From Adiantum capillus-veneris (taxonomy: Eukaryota; Streptophyta; Polypodiopsida; Polypodiales; Pteridaceae), in contig CM043943.1 in assembly GCA_014529385.2 (NCBI GenBank), positions 100,649,355 through 100,713,354 on the forward strand: a DNA stretch of 64,000 nucleotides, written 5' to 3'. How positions within the stretch are numbered: the first letter of the stretch is position 1; each line of letters starts with the position of its first letter. This document shows positions 33,277 through 46,856 of the stretch, in pieces. A program made the position numbers and the translations under genes. The notes beneath the pieces were generated by a model. The model saw only the letters and a list, made by a program, of their open reading frames with translations, was not told the DNA's origin and ran no database searches.

Positions 33277-33598
33277 TGTAAAGAATGAGGATGCAAGAGA
33301 GCTACACAAGACAAGCACAAAGCACACAGAGATGGAAAGCTTCTTCTTCTTCTTCACAGAAAAGAGAGTACAAAATGACTAAGTGCTAAAGCTGAAAAGT
33401 AGCACATATGTACATGCGTTCACTAAGTGTGAACTCGCTAGAAGCGTATTAGGCTGGCACTATAAGTGTAGTCCAGCTGTAGAATCACTGGCAAAGATCC
33501 TCCGTGTCGGTCACCTAACGCACCAATGAGTAAATGGCGTAAGCGGCCAAGACCCGTAGTGGATGCCAGCTCAAGGTGTAGAGCTCGACATCTCAACA
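33277..33598 (-). repeat. Element D 3' LTR
   Basis: 322 bp, nearly identical by eye to 38133-38456. The pol frame runs about 27 bp into it before stopping at 33571, so the pol stop codon is supplied by the LTR. Confidence 0.93.
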
Positions 33599-36500
33599 CT
33601 CACCCTCGAGCTCTGCATGTCGCAGAGTCCAAGCATAGTCCGGAAACGTCGAAGCTTCTCGACTCCGAGGGCCTTGGTAAAGATATCCGCTATCTGCTCC
33701 TCTGTGCTGACGTAGACCAAGTCGATGTCTCCCGCCAACACTCGCTCTTGAAGGTAGTGGTAATGGACCTCTATGTGTTTGGTCCTGGCATGGAACACTG
33801 GGTTCCTAGCCAACTGCATGCTGCTGAGGTTGTCACAATGGATGAAAATCTGCTGGTCCACTTGCACTCCCAAGTCCTCAAGTAATGTGCGTAGCCAAGC
33901 TACCTCACACGCCGCAACTGCTGCACCTTTGTACTCGGCCTCTAGGCTCGATAAAGCAACCGTAGGCTGCTTTTTGCTGCTCCAAGTAATAGAAGCACTC
34001 CCAAAAGAGAACATGAAGCCACTCGTAGATCTTCTATCAACAATGCTACCTGCCCAATCTGCATCCGTATACCCATACAATGCTAATGTTGCATCTGCTA
34101 CAAAAAACAATGTGTAGTCAAGAGTACCTTGCACATACCTAAGTGTGCGTCGTACTCCATCCAAATGTGGCTTCCTCAGAAGCTGCATGAACTGACTCTC
34201 CAAGCCTACTGTGTAGCTCAAGTCTAGCCTCGTGATAGCCAAGAAGATTAGACTACCCACAATCTTTCTGTACATGTTGACATCCTCAACAACATCACCC
34301 TTCTCTGCACTCAGCTTTGCATTCACATCCAAGGGAATAGAAATTGGCTTACAATCATCCATACCATACTTTGACAACATGTCCAAAGCATACTGTCTCT
34401 GTGATAGCCATACACCTTCTAGAGTCATGATCACCTCAATGCCAAGAAAGTAGCGCAACTCGCCTAAATCTTTCATTTCAAACTCCTGTTTGAGAAGACC
34501 CTTCACATGGTCAATCTCCATAGCATTGTCACTAACAATAATAAGGTCATCTACATATATGGTAATGACCACAATCCCCACATCATTCTCATGTACATAG
34601 AGTGAATGATCAGCATGAGCTCTCCTAAAACCAATACTGACAAGATACTTGGCAATCCTGTCATACCATGCTCTAGAGCCCTGCTTCAAACCATACAAAG
34701 CTTTGAGAAGTCTGCATACATAATCTGGGTAACCTGGATTGACATAACCAGGTGGCTGATCCATATACACTTCCTCTTGCAACTCACCATTCAAGAAGGC
34801 ATTCTTTACATCCATTTGATGCATAATTTATCCTCTAGATGCAGCCACTACTATAACAGCTCTCACAGTCGTCATCTTTGCCACTGGAGCAAAGGTCTCC
34901 TCATAGTCTATGCCATACGTTTGTGCATAACCCTTTGCGACCAGCCTTGCCTTATGACGCTCAATGTTACCATCAGCCTTATGCTTGGTTTTATACACCC
35001 ATTTACAACGAATAGCTTTTTTGCCACTTGGCAATGGCACCAACTCCCATGTGTCATTTGCTTCCAATGCAGCCATCTCTTCATTCATTGCATCATCCCA
35101 ATGCACGTTTCCAACTACATCCTCAAAAAATGTGGGCTCCACATCCTGTATCACGTTAGCCATGTAGGCTTGGTGATACGCTAGATACCCATCATAAGTC
35201 AATTTCTGAACTGGAATTCTGACTCTATTAGATCTGCGCGGTCCTGGGTCACTCCTTTGCCCTCTAGCATCTTCTTGTACTTTCCTTACACCAGGTGTCC
35301 TGACAGCCGGAATTCCAAATTCCTCATCAAGACTTTGTTCAGAACCATCTGAATCCATGTCTACATGTGAAAAACCTGATGATGCATCAGCCATAAAGAG
35401 AGGTTCATCAACCTTTTCCTTTCCTTTTCGTGATACATTCCCTGTACCTGTTGGTGGAGTAACCTGCGTACGTAGTCTACCATCCATGGTTTCTCAACAG
35501 AGCCACGAGAATAGGACTCTTGTGGTCCACTCAAAACCTGTGACTGTGGCCTCACATTTTGTACAACCACATCATCTTTTACATCAGCCCCAATAGTTCC
35601 ATGTGCATTACTGTACCAGCTGCTCATCTCATCAAAGACTACATCTCTGCTCACTCGTAATTCTCGTGTAGTAGGATTGTAGCACCTGTACCCCTTTTTT
35701 TCAAGGGAATATCCCATAAGAATACATTTCTCTGCTCTAGGATTCAATTTCCTATGCAACTCATCTGGTACATGCACGTAAGCTATGCAGTCAAACACTT
35801 TCAAGTGTGCCAAATCAGGCTTTGTACCTGTAAACTTTTCCTCAGGTGTTACATCATGCACCGCAGCTGTAGGTGTCCTGTTCATAATGTACACAGCTGT
35901 ATTTATGGCTTCAGCCCAGAAATGATGAATCATGTTCTTCTCATTCATCAATGCACGTGCAACCTCTGCAATGTGCCTGTTTTTCCTTTCTACGACCCCA
36001 TTCTGTGTTGGAGTATATCTACATGTAAACTGCCTGCGTATACCATGCATTCGCTGAAAATCTGAAAAATCATTGGAGAAGTACTCTCCCCCTCCATCTG
36101 ACCTCAATGTCTTGATTTGCATATCTGTCTCCTTCTCAATCATGACATTGAAGTCTTGAAAGTGACCAAACACTTCACTTTTGTTACGCATGAATTTGAC
36201 CCATACTTTCCTTGTATGGTCATCAATGAAAGAGACATAATACCTGCAACCATGTATACTTGTAGTATCGGTTGGACCCCAAACATCTGTGTGCACCACC
36301 TCAAGTGGATTTTTACATACATTGTGCTCATGTGAAAATGAGCCCTTTGACTGTTTTCCAAACTGGCATGCTGCACACACTTTATGCAAACCATCCACCT
36401 TGAATTTGGGCAAATCTTTTACAATCTGTTTTGATTGCATGCTGCGCAATCTCTGCTCATTGACATGGCCAATGCGTTTGTGCCAAATGTCAACATCATC

Positions 36501-37862
36501 CACAACACCTGTGCCCTGTGCAAATAATGCAGCTTTTACCTCAGGCATGTCTACATTCAGCGTAAACATTCTGCCCACACATTTTTCCTCTGCGATCAGC
36601 TTACAGCCATTCTGGAAATCTTCTACATAACAGCCATTTGGATTGAAGCGAACCTGCAAACCCTGCTTAACCATTTGTCCAATAGAAACAAGATTCTTTG
36701 TAATGTTTGGGACATGAAGTACATCTGCTAAGTACTTTGATTTCCCACTCTTCGTATTTAGAGGTATGTCCCCTACATGAGCAATGGGGTGAGCTGTTTC
36801 ATCTCCTGTCTACACATAGCCTGACACATCTGGTTTGCGTATATCTCTAAACCACTCTCCACGAGACGTCATGTGATTAGAGGCACCTGAATCCACATAC
36901 CAAACATCATCTTGGGTGGAATTCTCTACAGTCATTGTATTCATTACATGCTGCATAACAAACATGCGCTCGTTTTTGCTGTCATCTGCATCTCTGCTAG
37001 TAGATGCATAGTTGCCCTGTTCTCTCATTCCACTTGCTTTTCCCTTTGGACAGTCACGTGACATGTGACCTCTTTCACCACAAGTCCAACATTCTCTGCT
37101 ATCTGGAGTATGTTGCTACATGCTTGATCCTGTAGCACGACCTCTTTGACTCCCCCTGCCTTGAGACTGGTTTCCCCTGCCACCTGTATTGTTTTGATTT
37201 GATTGGCCTTCCAAAAATTGGCCCGTGCAACCCCTTGGGCCTCGACCAAGACCTCTACCTCTACCTCTGTTGGAGTTAGAATAGAAGGCCTGTTCAGAAT
37301 TATTTTTGCCATGAGAAGAAGATGTGTCAAGGTTCTTCTCCTCAAGAATAAGCATAGAAATCAAATCTTGGAACACGAGGATGTCGTCTCTTGTATTCAT
37401 GGAAGACCTAAAATGTACATACTCATCTCCTAGACCATCCAAGCATGCACGGACAATGTCATCGTCTTCCACTGAGACTTTAATAGATCCAAGAGCCTCA
37501 ATGGTACTCTTGATCTTCAAGGCATAATCATTGATTAAGAGGTTGTTCCTCTTAACCTGATTTAGCTCCGACTTTAGTTGAAGCTTCCTGGCCTTGGTGT
37601 TCACCTCAAACACTCTGCCTAAGTTTCTTCATGCAATGGTGGGGGTTTCAGCATCCTGTAGATAGTCCATCATGCCATCTGTGATAATCATAGAAAGCCA
37701 ATACATCACTTTGCTCTAGCCTTGTTGCCAGTCCCTCAAAGCTTTCCTTTGTTCTACTGTAGCATTTGCCTCGGGAATCTCTGGTTCCTTTTCATTGTCT
37801 CCTTCTACATAGCTATTTTTCTCAAGCTTCTCAGTAACAATCTGACTGAAACCGTCAAACAT
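33571..37862 (-). pseudogene. Element D gag-pol polyprotein, broken by stops and one frameshift
   Basis: One frame runs from the ATG at 37862. Gag is followed by a zinc knuckle (CWTCGERGHMSRDC near 37100-37050), a protease motif YVDSGASNHM, and an integrase with HTDVWGP, TLRSDGGGEY and TQNGVVERKN, the DDE triad residues present. Reverse transcriptase has IYVDDLIIV and RNase H has YTDADWAGS and SSLEAEYKGA. In-frame stops lie at 37716-37718, 37629-37631, 37116-37118, 36810-36812 and 34825-34827. A frameshift near 35487 lies in the integrase to reverse transcriptase linker. Otherwise the length and order are normal for a single-ORF copia polyprotein. Confidence 0.93.
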
Positions 37863-38116
37863 CTTGAAGCACTAAGACAAAATAGCTGCAATCTGCAAAA
37901 ACCTGCAAATCTACTGAACCTGCTATCGTGGTACCTGTAACGCTTTCTACACTCAACGAGTGTCTACAATCAAGCGTACATACAACCACTGTACTTGTAC
38001 AATAAATCTCTGTATACTGCACTTTGGAGACTTGTTCAGAAACTTGTGCGAAAAACCCGTGGATTGCGAACGAAGGGATTGTGATGCTCTTGCTCTCTTA
38101 GCCTCTCTTGCCTGCA

Positions 38117-38132
38117 CCAGGCTCTGATACCA
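38117..38132 (-). other. Element D primer binding site, initiator tRNA-Met
   Basis: Minus strand TGGTATCAGAGCCTGG immediately after the 5' LTR end. Confidence 0.9.
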
Positions 38133-38456
38133 TGTAAAGAATGAGGATGCAAGAGAGCTACACAAGACAATCACAAAGCACACAGAGATGGAAAGCTTCT
38201 TCTTCTTCTTCACAGAAAAGAGAGTACAAAATGACTAAGTGCTAAAGCTGAAAAGTAGCACATATGTACATGCGGTCACTAAGTGTGAACTCGCTAGAAG
38301 CGTACTAGGCTGGCACTATAAGTGTAGTCCACAGCTGTAGAATCACTGGCAGAGATCCTCCATGTCGGTCACCTAACGCACCAGTGAGTAAATGCCGTAA
38401 GCGGCCAAGACCCATAGTGGATGCCAGCTCAAGGTGTAGAGCTCGACATCTCAACA
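38133..38456 (-). repeat. Element D 5' LTR
   Basis: 324 bp; see element D. Confidence 0.93.
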
Positions 38457-39910
38457 GGAGTGCCATCCAGTGGAGGGTCAAAAAATGAAACAATCATACC
38501 TATTCAAGCGGTGACACGAGCCCAAGCTCAAAGAATGACGAACGAACCCATAATTGAAGAGCCAAAAACTGATGCCCCAAGCTCAAAAATGAAAAATCAG
38601 AGAAGCACTTGGAAAGCTAGAAAGGCGAGGATGAAAGCCAAGAAAGAACGAGAGCAAATGGATCTATCCGAGGAGTTAAAACACACAAAGGATATATTAG
38701 AGTGGTTAGAGGATCTAGCTAGCCTAAGCTCACACACTGCGGCAACCATAACACCCAAGGAAATAGCAGAATCCAAAAGTGCAGGATTAGGAGGATCTGT
38801 ACTGACAGACAAGGTAAATGAGCAGTTGGATGCACTTCTAAAAGCTTATAAAGCTAGACTAAAAAAGAACCAGACCCAAGAGCAAAGATGGATGACTTAT
38901 CCATATGCTGAAATAGAAAAACAGAGGTTGGAAATGTGTAGAAAGATGATTGAAACAACTCAATCTTTGATAGAAAACCCGCTTGGTAAACCTGCAAATT
39001 GGCATGAAGTACCAGTTCCAACTCCTATCCAACCAGCTCTATAGAATCAAGTAGAAACGAAGGAAAGACTCACAAATGACTATGAGTCTAGGGGAGAGCC
39101 TATCATAGTGCCAAATACAACAGATGAGGCAAGTGATGGGTTCCAGCTTAAAACATTGGCAGAAATGGGTAAGGACTGTAACGGTCTAGATGATCTATGG
39201 AAGCAAATCCGTGAGGTCAACAAAGCTAACAGGGTGAGTAGCCACATGAACAACACGATAAAAGAGAAAAATGAGATCTTACCTCCTATTGAAGAATTTG
39301 AGGCAAGATCACAAGTGAACTTTGACATACATTCACAAGGGGGAGACCAGGGATTAATTAGTTTGGGGCACAACCAACCAGACTCGTTGAAAACTCTACC
39401 CTCTTACCTAGGAGAGTATGAAGCCAAGTCTACGGTGAGAGTAATCCCATCTCAAAGACTTTCTTCTAACAAAGTGATGGATTCACAAGGGTTGATTGAG
39501 TTATAGTCCACCCCAGTGGCATGCACAATCACATTAGCCAAACTCCTAAGGTTACGACCAAACATGTGGACCACAGTAGGCAAATGCCTAGAAAAATTTG
39601 GAGTGAAAGACCCCACCTTGAAGCTTCAGGAAGGGATCAGAGAATTGGAGGCCTCGACTAAACACTAGGCCAGTACCATTAAACAAAGCTGGAGAGTATT
39701 GCGAGGGAGAAGATGGAAACACCACGCTACTAGTAGAATTCCAAGGAGTAGTTTCCAAATCCATTCTTGACAGTGAAGCAGGGGTTGCTATAGCCACCAA
39801 GGAAATCTGGAAAAAATGGGGAAACCTAGCTTTGAGAGCTACTAGAATGAAATTGCAATTGGCAGATGGGTTCATGGAGAATCCTCTAGGACTCTTAGAA
39901 AAAGTGATTG
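38457..39910 (+). pseudogene. Element C gag C-terminal part and start of first protease, broken
   Basis: After the element D insertion the gag frame resumes in phase (VPSSGGSKNET at 38460 onward) and runs to 39044 as a Lys/Glu-rich, likely coiled-coil region (KARMKAKKEREQMDLSEELKHTKDILEWLEDL). A second piece covers 39108-39506. From about 39700 a retropepsin-like domain begins with SILDSEAGVAI; the usual DSGA is DSEA here. The frame is cut at 39910 by chromovirus E and resumes at 48452. Three stops were noted. Confidence 0.7.
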
Positions 39911-41130
39911 TGTAACATTTAATGGCCTAATAACTTGTGTGTAGCGGAAATGAGCATGAACATAGTGGGCATTTCATTAGAATAGATTCCTAATGAGAAT
40001 TACAAGAGTGCTTGGGTGGAGAAAGAGCAACAAAAAGCATAACACCTAGTTAGATAACATCAACAATACTTTCAAAAGAGAGAGAAATTAAGCTAATGAC
40101 AACAGTTGAGGACCGGATTTGCATGGAGCCGGTCCCCCCTCCAAAAGGCTTTGTATTATGGTTTCTCCCATCAAGAGAGACATTGATACAATTCTTTGTG
40201 TTCCTTCAAGACTAGCTAGTGCAATGAAGATCAAAGCTTCATGAACTAAGCAAAACACTTAGCATTAAACACAACTTGAATTATCCCCGTTCTCAGACCC
40301 AAGACCTCACACACCTTCGAAGATGGTGAGAGCTAGCAGGGTATGAGAGTAGATTGAGAGGAAGAAGGAGTATCTTACGAGAAAGATGTACATCTCCTCA
40401 CATAATCACTCATATTAGCATAGCTTATCTTAGTATTTAGCTTGGTAGAGGAGATGAGCATGCATTGAAGCTTGGCTCTTGGTTGGATTTGCATCCACAT
40501 GCCAAGAGCGTGCTCATTGGACCCCTTGTGAGACTGCCCAATAGTCTTCTAGGAGACTTAATTCTCATTGGTTTCTTTTATTAAATGTTTTTAAATTAGT
40601 TAAACTAGATTTACTCTAGCTTAATTCTCATTGGTCCACTTCAAGGGTCATCCAATAGAAACTGGGCACACCTTGTGGGCATCTGGCCTAGGGAGCTGAC
40701 ATGTGTCCCTCATTCCCTTTGTCTAAAGGGATCCTGTGTGTGTGTGTGTGGCTTTCTCTCTCATCCCCTAGAAGAAGGGCTCGCCCCCTCCCTTGTAGGG
40801 ATATTTGTTGACTTTGGAGAGCACACAAAGCATCCAATTCCCCCTAAGCTTTAACCCTTTGGACATAACCTTTCAATTTTGGAACCTTAGCATTTTGGAA
40901 GTCTTAATGGGCTGAACCTTAGGGTCTTTTTAGCCCATTGTTGCACATGGCTCTTTTGCAGATGGCCCCCCTTTTGTATCCCTATTTTCCCTCTTTTGGA
41001 TCCCTACTGTGGCCGGTCTGCTAGCTTAACCAATATTCTAGACTTTTCTCCCCTGGCACTTCCCCACATTAAATGATCAGTTTAATATGAGAAAATCATT
41101 TAGGAGAATTAGATATTGATTATTATGACA
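39911..41130 (-). repeat. Element E 3' LTR
   Basis: 1,220 bp, about 370 bp shorter than its partner. The missing piece corresponds to about 47460-47825. The junction lies at repeated CTCATTGGACCCCTT blocks, so a deletion between short direct repeats is likely. Confidence 0.93.
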
Positions 41131-41489
41131 TTACCTCTCTCTTGAAATCATAGTCGTCCTCGACTATGGTGTAGAGAAGATAAAGCATATTCATGAGTCC
41201 TTTTCTTAGCGGGTAGAGGATCCCTATGTTACCCTACGACATCATTCCACAATGGATGACTAGTCCTTTTGGTGCTTGAGAGCCTTAGGCTGCCACAAGC
41301 ATGTCTGCACATTAGTCCTATCAGTCTTCCATAATAGAGTGACAAGCTCTACTTGGTGTTTGGGAGACGTCGTCTCCGCAAACTTGATCTAAGCATGCAT
41401 ACTACTTCATTTTTGTGCACAATAAAGAAAAAGAAAGTCTTAAAAGACAAAAAATTTGTTCATTTTTAACATTTTGTACATTTGCTTAC
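41131..41489 (-). other. Element E 3' untranslated stretch with polypurine tract
   Basis: No gene. The minus strand shows a purine-rich AAGAGAGAGG tract right before the 3' LTR, expected as the plus-strand primer. Confidence 0.7.
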
Positions 41490-44400
41490 TCATTGGGAAG
41501 CATTGTAAGCATTGACAAGGTTTAGGTTATCCTTAAATTGTATGCCTTGCATCCATCTAGCATCTTCAAAAGGATAATTCTTAAACTTAATAAGATATTT
41601 TCGTATAGTTTTACCGCCTCTTAGCACCTTGTCTTCATGTCGGAGAATGGACTTGGGCTGCAGCACCTCCTTTTGGTCCTCGATCTCCGGCGGGTCTTCA
41701 ATAGTTGGTTCTTGAGGTAGCTCTCCATTGTAAGGCTTTAATAGGCTCACATGGAAAGCATTGTGTATGAGCCAATGATTGGGCAACTTAAGTTGATAGG
41801 CCATCTCATTGATTGGCCTAAGAATTTGAAAGGGACCATAGTACCTTTCTGCTAGTTTAGCATAGTACTTTTGGTGGCCCATAGGATTCTTGCCCGTCGT
41901 GTGCCTTAATCGAGCCTTAGGAAACTTTAACAAGACCCAATCATTTTCTTTAAAGGCTTGGGCTCTTCTGTGCTTGTCAGCAGCAGCCTTTTGCCTTTGC
42001 TGTGAGATAGAGATAGATAGCATCCTTAATCTTTTGGAAAGATTCTTGGAGGTCTCGGCTATACTCATCTGCAGGGAAGATCTTCCCATGTACCTTAAGT
42101 AGCAAGGGACTTTTTGATCTTCCCTCAATTACCTCAAAAGGTGCTTTTCCCGTGGAAGTATGTACAGTGTTATTGTAAGCATACTCCACTAAGGGTAAGT
42201 ACTTCTCCCATTGGGATCTTTGATCTACTTCCGTTACATAGGCTTTTAGTAGATCGAGAATGGTTAGGTTAGCTATTTCACTTTGGCCATCCGTTTGTGG
42301 ATGATAGGCCAAAGAGAAGTTTAGCCTTGTCCCTAAATTCTCAAAGAGACCCTTCCAGAAATTACTGGTCATTCTAGGATCTCTATCCGACACTATGGAC
42401 ATTCGCAAGCCATGGTACTTGAAAATTTGTGAAATGAAGAGGGTTGCCATTTGATGAGCTTTGATAGTCTTTTTGACAGGTATAAAATGAGCTTGTTTAC
42501 TGAACCTGTCTACTATCGTCCATCTTCCCGTATTCCCATGGATAGAATTAGGCAATCCAAAGATAAAATCCATGGATATGCTCTCCCATGGTGAATTAGG
42601 GATTGGCAAGGGTTGAAGCAATCCAAGTTGCTTCCCTCTATCAAATTTTGTCTTTTGGCATACCACACATTTAGAAACATACTCTTCTATGTTCACTTTC
42701 ATGGTAGGCCAATAGAAATATGTTTCGATTCCCTTTAAGGTAGACTGAATCCCTCTATGCCCCGCATAAGGTGGAGCATGAGATTCATACATTACTTTCT
42801 CACGTAGTGAGTTAGTAACGCATAGTCTATTTCCATAGAGAAGATAACCATCTTGTAAGGTAAATGTTTCTTCTTTCTTACCTAATGCAAGGGCTGAAAT
42901 CACATCTCTAAAATCGGGATCAATAGCGTACTCATCTATCATTGAAGATAGATCATTGTGAGTTGCTATGGAAACCGCATTCACTCTCGGCTGTCTTGAG
43001 AGTGCATCAGCTACTTGATTATGCTTGCCAGCGATGTGAGCAATATGAAAATGAAATTGCGAAAGAAAATTTACCCACCTCATTTGTTTGTCGGAGAGCT
43101 TGGTCTGCGTCATGAAGTACTTAAGACTTTGGTGATCCGTTCGCAGAATGAAAGGAGTCCCCAATAAATAGTGCTTCCATGAGTCTAAGGCATGTAGAAC
43201 TACAAGGAGTTCCTTTTCATATATGCCTAGAGCTTGCTCAACAGGGTCGAGCCTTCGACTCTCATAGCCTATGGCATGCCCTTCTTGGAGTAAAACAGCT
43301 CCAAGGCAATCACCACATGCATCACATTGGACCTCAAATGGTTTTGAGAGATCCGCTAGTGTAAGCACAGGTTGAGAGATAAGCTTTTCTTTAAGCTTTT
43401 TGAAAGCATTGTTCTCCTTAGAAGACCATGTATACCTAACTCTTTTTTTGTTAGGTCATGTAATGGTCCCGCAATTTGTGAGAACTTTTCTATGAAGCGT
43501 CTATAGTATGCACACATACCTATAAAGCTTCTTAGTTCATGAAGATTCCTTGGTTTAGGCCATCCTTTTATTACCTCTAACTTAGATGGATCCATTTGGA
43601 TGCCATCTTGAGAGATAATATGACCTAAATATTGAATATCTTGCAAGAAAAATTCACTTTTCTTTCGATTAACATAAAGTTTATTATCTCTTAAAACTTG
43701 AAATATTACCTGGAGGTGTTGCTTGTGTTCCTCCAATGAATTAGAGTAGATGATAATATCATCAAAGAACACTCCAGTGAAGGTTCGATGAGGCCTGAAC
43801 AGCTTCTCCATCAAGCGGTTGAATGTGGATGGTGCATTGGTCAAGCCAAAAGGCATGACAATGTATTCGTAAAGACCAAATGTGGTGCGAAATGCGGTCT
43901 TTACAATGTCTTGATTAACTATCCTTATTTGATGATAGCCACTTTTTAGGTCAATCCTACTGAAGTAGGTCGATCCTTGTAGTTTATCAAATAGGTCTTC
44001 TACCTGTGGAACGGGAAACCTATTCTTGATAGTGATCCTATTTAGTGCTCTATAGTCGACACACATACGATATGTGTCGTCTTTCTTTTGCACTAATAGC
44101 ACAGGTGAGCAAAATGGAGATGAGGTTGGCCTAACCATACCCTTCTCAACTAACTCATGCACTTGCCGCATAATCTCCTCTTGTTGAGCTTGAGAAACTC
44201 TATGAGGAGGATTGTTAGGCAGTGAACTTCCTGGAAGAAGTTTGATTGCATGGTCATCATTACCTCATTTAGGAGGTAGCTCACAAGGGATTTCGTGAAT
44301 AAAAACATCTTGAAACCCCTTGAGAAAATTGGATAACTCTAATTCCTTTTGGTTTCTTTTATTTTCTTTTGCTAAAGCATTAGGTTCATTTTGAGAGTCT

Positions 44401-46439
44401 TTAACAAAAATCATGTAGACGGAAATAGAGCTCTTTATTGACTTGTTGAAAGCTGGTGTATGTACAATGGGGATAGTGTTACCCATTTCCTTAGCATCTA
44501 TATACATGTCTTTGCCCCTGAACTTAAAGGAGATTCTCCTTTCAGGAAATTTATCATCGGCAGCCAGGCGGTCAAACCATGGTGCCCCTAGGATTACATC
44601 CTCATGCTTGAGAGGAGAGATAAAGAAGTCCTCTTTGTCCACATAGCCTTGGACACGAAGCCTCAATTTCCCAATTAAGGGAGTGACTGAAGATTCTTGC
44701 CCCTTGAAGGCACTGTCTGCGGGTAGGACATCTCCCATCTTGTAGGATTGTATGCCTATCTTGGTGGCTAACTCCATAGATATAAAATTGTGAGTAGAAC
44801 CAGGGTCAAAGAGAATAAAAGCATCATGTTCTCTTACCTTTCCCCAAGCATGGCATAGAGGAGATCCTTTGTGGTGAGTTTGGCGAGTCTCCTCCTCTTG
44901 GATTTCAACCAAGGAAGCTCTAGGAGGATCTTGGCGGTTGTTCTTTTGGGGACAAGCACGGTACACATGCCCTTGTTCGCCGCACTTGAAACACCAGTTA
45001 TCCTTATGATAACGCTCAAGCTCTTCAAGAGAGAGTTTATTCTTACCTTTGTAAACTCCCTTCTCTTTAGCTTTGCTGGAGTTGCCCTTAGGAGACTTTT
45101 GGACATTGTCCTTCCCCTTAGGCTCATTGGAACCCTTGTTTTTCGGGGGCTTATTATTTCTTTTCACCCCCGTTTGGAAATTGATTCTAGAGGCCACCAT
45201 AGTATGGTGTATTACCACCGATATGGTACGTGGCCTTTGGGAGTTGACATACTCCGCCATTTCTTCGGTTAAGCCCGCACAAAATTGTTGCTTTTGCTCT
45301 CCAAAATCCAACTTTTTGAAGACAATAGCTTTGAGTTGTAGGTCCCAAAACTTGTCTACATATTTGTGGATGGATTCATTGGGAGAAAGCTTTAAGCTTC
45401 GCCATTCAGTGAGGACTTTGTCTTTGGCATCGGTGGCCAAAAACTGCTTCATAATGGAAGCTCTTAAAGCTTTCCATGTTCGTGGAGCTTCACCGTTGGC
45501 TCGTAGGCTAGACCACCATTGTCTAGTGGACTTTTGAAAGTGCATAGCTACATGGCGTAGCTTAGAGGACTCCGTGAAGCCCTCATCTCCAAACCCCGCA
45601 TCGAATTGCTGGATAAAGGCCAAGACTATGTCCGTAGCACCAAAGGTGCCATCATAAGTAAGGAAAGAGATGCTCTTCCCTCCCTCTTTGAATTTCTTCA
45701 GCTTGGACGACCTCTTCCATGCGGCATAGGATTTCCTATGGCCTCTTCTTTTTGATGGTTCAAAGGTTGCACCATCACTTTCTTCAGAAGGTGAAGAATT
45801 TGAAGAAGGTGGAGAAGAGGGTGACCTCTTTCTCGCCTTTTTGTTGTCTTGATCTTTGTCGTCTTCACCATCACTTTCATAAGAGGAAGAGGATGAAGAA
45901 GATGGAGAAGAGGGTGTCCTCCTTCTCGCCTTTTTCTTCTCTTGCTTTTTATCATCCCTCTTTGAATTGTGGTGAGGAGAAGAATACGATGGTCTTCTCC
46001 ACTTTGGTGGTGATGGAGAGCGTTTAGCCCAACGTCTTCGTGGAGCCATCTTTGCCGAGGTGGTGGGAGACTCACTTCTTTCTCGTTCCTTCGGTGGAGG
46101 CTCTTGAGTTCTCCTTTGGGAAGGAGATGCATCATCAAGAAGTAAATTCTTGAGCCCTTCATATGGATTCTCTTCTTCTTCCCGAATCAGAGAGAGACCT
46201 CTTTTGGTAGTCTCACAAGGAGGCTTCCTAGGTGTTCTATCGTCACGGTGATGAGCTTGGAGAATCCCGTGAGCATGGAGCTACCGTTGCACTTCACTTT
46301 GGAGAGATGGATTGCGCATGGCTTATTGAAGTGTAGAAACAAGATAGTTAACAAGCATTGAAGCATCATTAGTAGCTTGCTCATGAGCAAAATCAAAGTT
46401 ATCAACATTAATTTCACTCTCTTTACTATTGTCAGCCAT
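41490..46439 (-). pseudogene. Element E gag-pol with chromodomain-like end, lightly broken
   Basis: The frame starts MADNSKES at 46439 (in phase with MAPRRR at 46049). Gag is Arg/Ser/Pro-rich and has a zinc knuckle CFKCGEQGHVYRAC. The protease motif is LFDPGSTHNFIS, with Asp-Pro-Gly in place of Asp-Ser-Gly. Reverse transcriptase has FFDDIIIY, RNase H starts VQCDACGDCLG, and integrase has DFIFGLP, VSDRDPRM and GQSEIAN. The last roughly 55 residues (ILRH..GKTIRKYLIKFKNYPFEDARWM) look like a chromodomain, which guides insertion by binding modified histone H3. Breaks are two stops in the first 55 codons, TGA near 44264, a one-base change in an A run near 43445 and a frameshift near 42010. Confidence 0.93.
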
Positions 46440-46841
46440 TCTAACAACTTTTAGGTGTAAACTTTTTAGGTGTACTTTGGCACTTCAAACCCTAGTTGCT
46501 ACTCCTCTTTACCCCTTTAGAAAAAGCACTCAAGCTACTGTACCCGCGGCTTGAATACCATTAATTGCAAGGAATAGAAGAGAGGGTCTTTCGACACCAA
46601 AACAGCACCGGCTCCTGTCAAGCTTCTAATAGCTCAATAGTGGTTAAGCTGTAGGCAAGCCCCATAGGACTCCACTATTAAGACAATAGCTCTCGAGGGT
46701 GATGCCCGTTAACTACACGAAGGCAGGCGCACTGCAAGGCTGAAAAATCCCTATTATACTACTCACACAGGCAATTAATAATACCAACCATTTATAGCTA
46801 ACTTGAGGACCTCCCTTCTTGAGCAAGAAAAGAGAAACCTT

Positions 46842-46856
46842 GTGCTCTGATACCAA
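46842..46856 (-). other. Element E primer binding site, initiator tRNA-Met
   Basis: Minus strand TTGGTATCAGAGCAC directly after the LTR end. Confidence 0.93.

Larger units (their letters stand above)
33277..38456 (-). mobile_element. Element D: Ty1/copia retrotransposon
   Basis: LTRs at 33277-33598 and 38133-38456 start TGTAAAG and end AACA. The flanks GAAGT (left) and GGAGT (right) are a target duplication with one mismatch. A minus-strand primer site TGGTATCAGAGCCTGG abuts the right LTR, so that is the 5' LTR. Order gag, protease, integrase, reverse transcriptase, RNase H is copia type. It lies inside element C gag. A related solo LTR is at 53825-54145. Confidence 0.93.
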
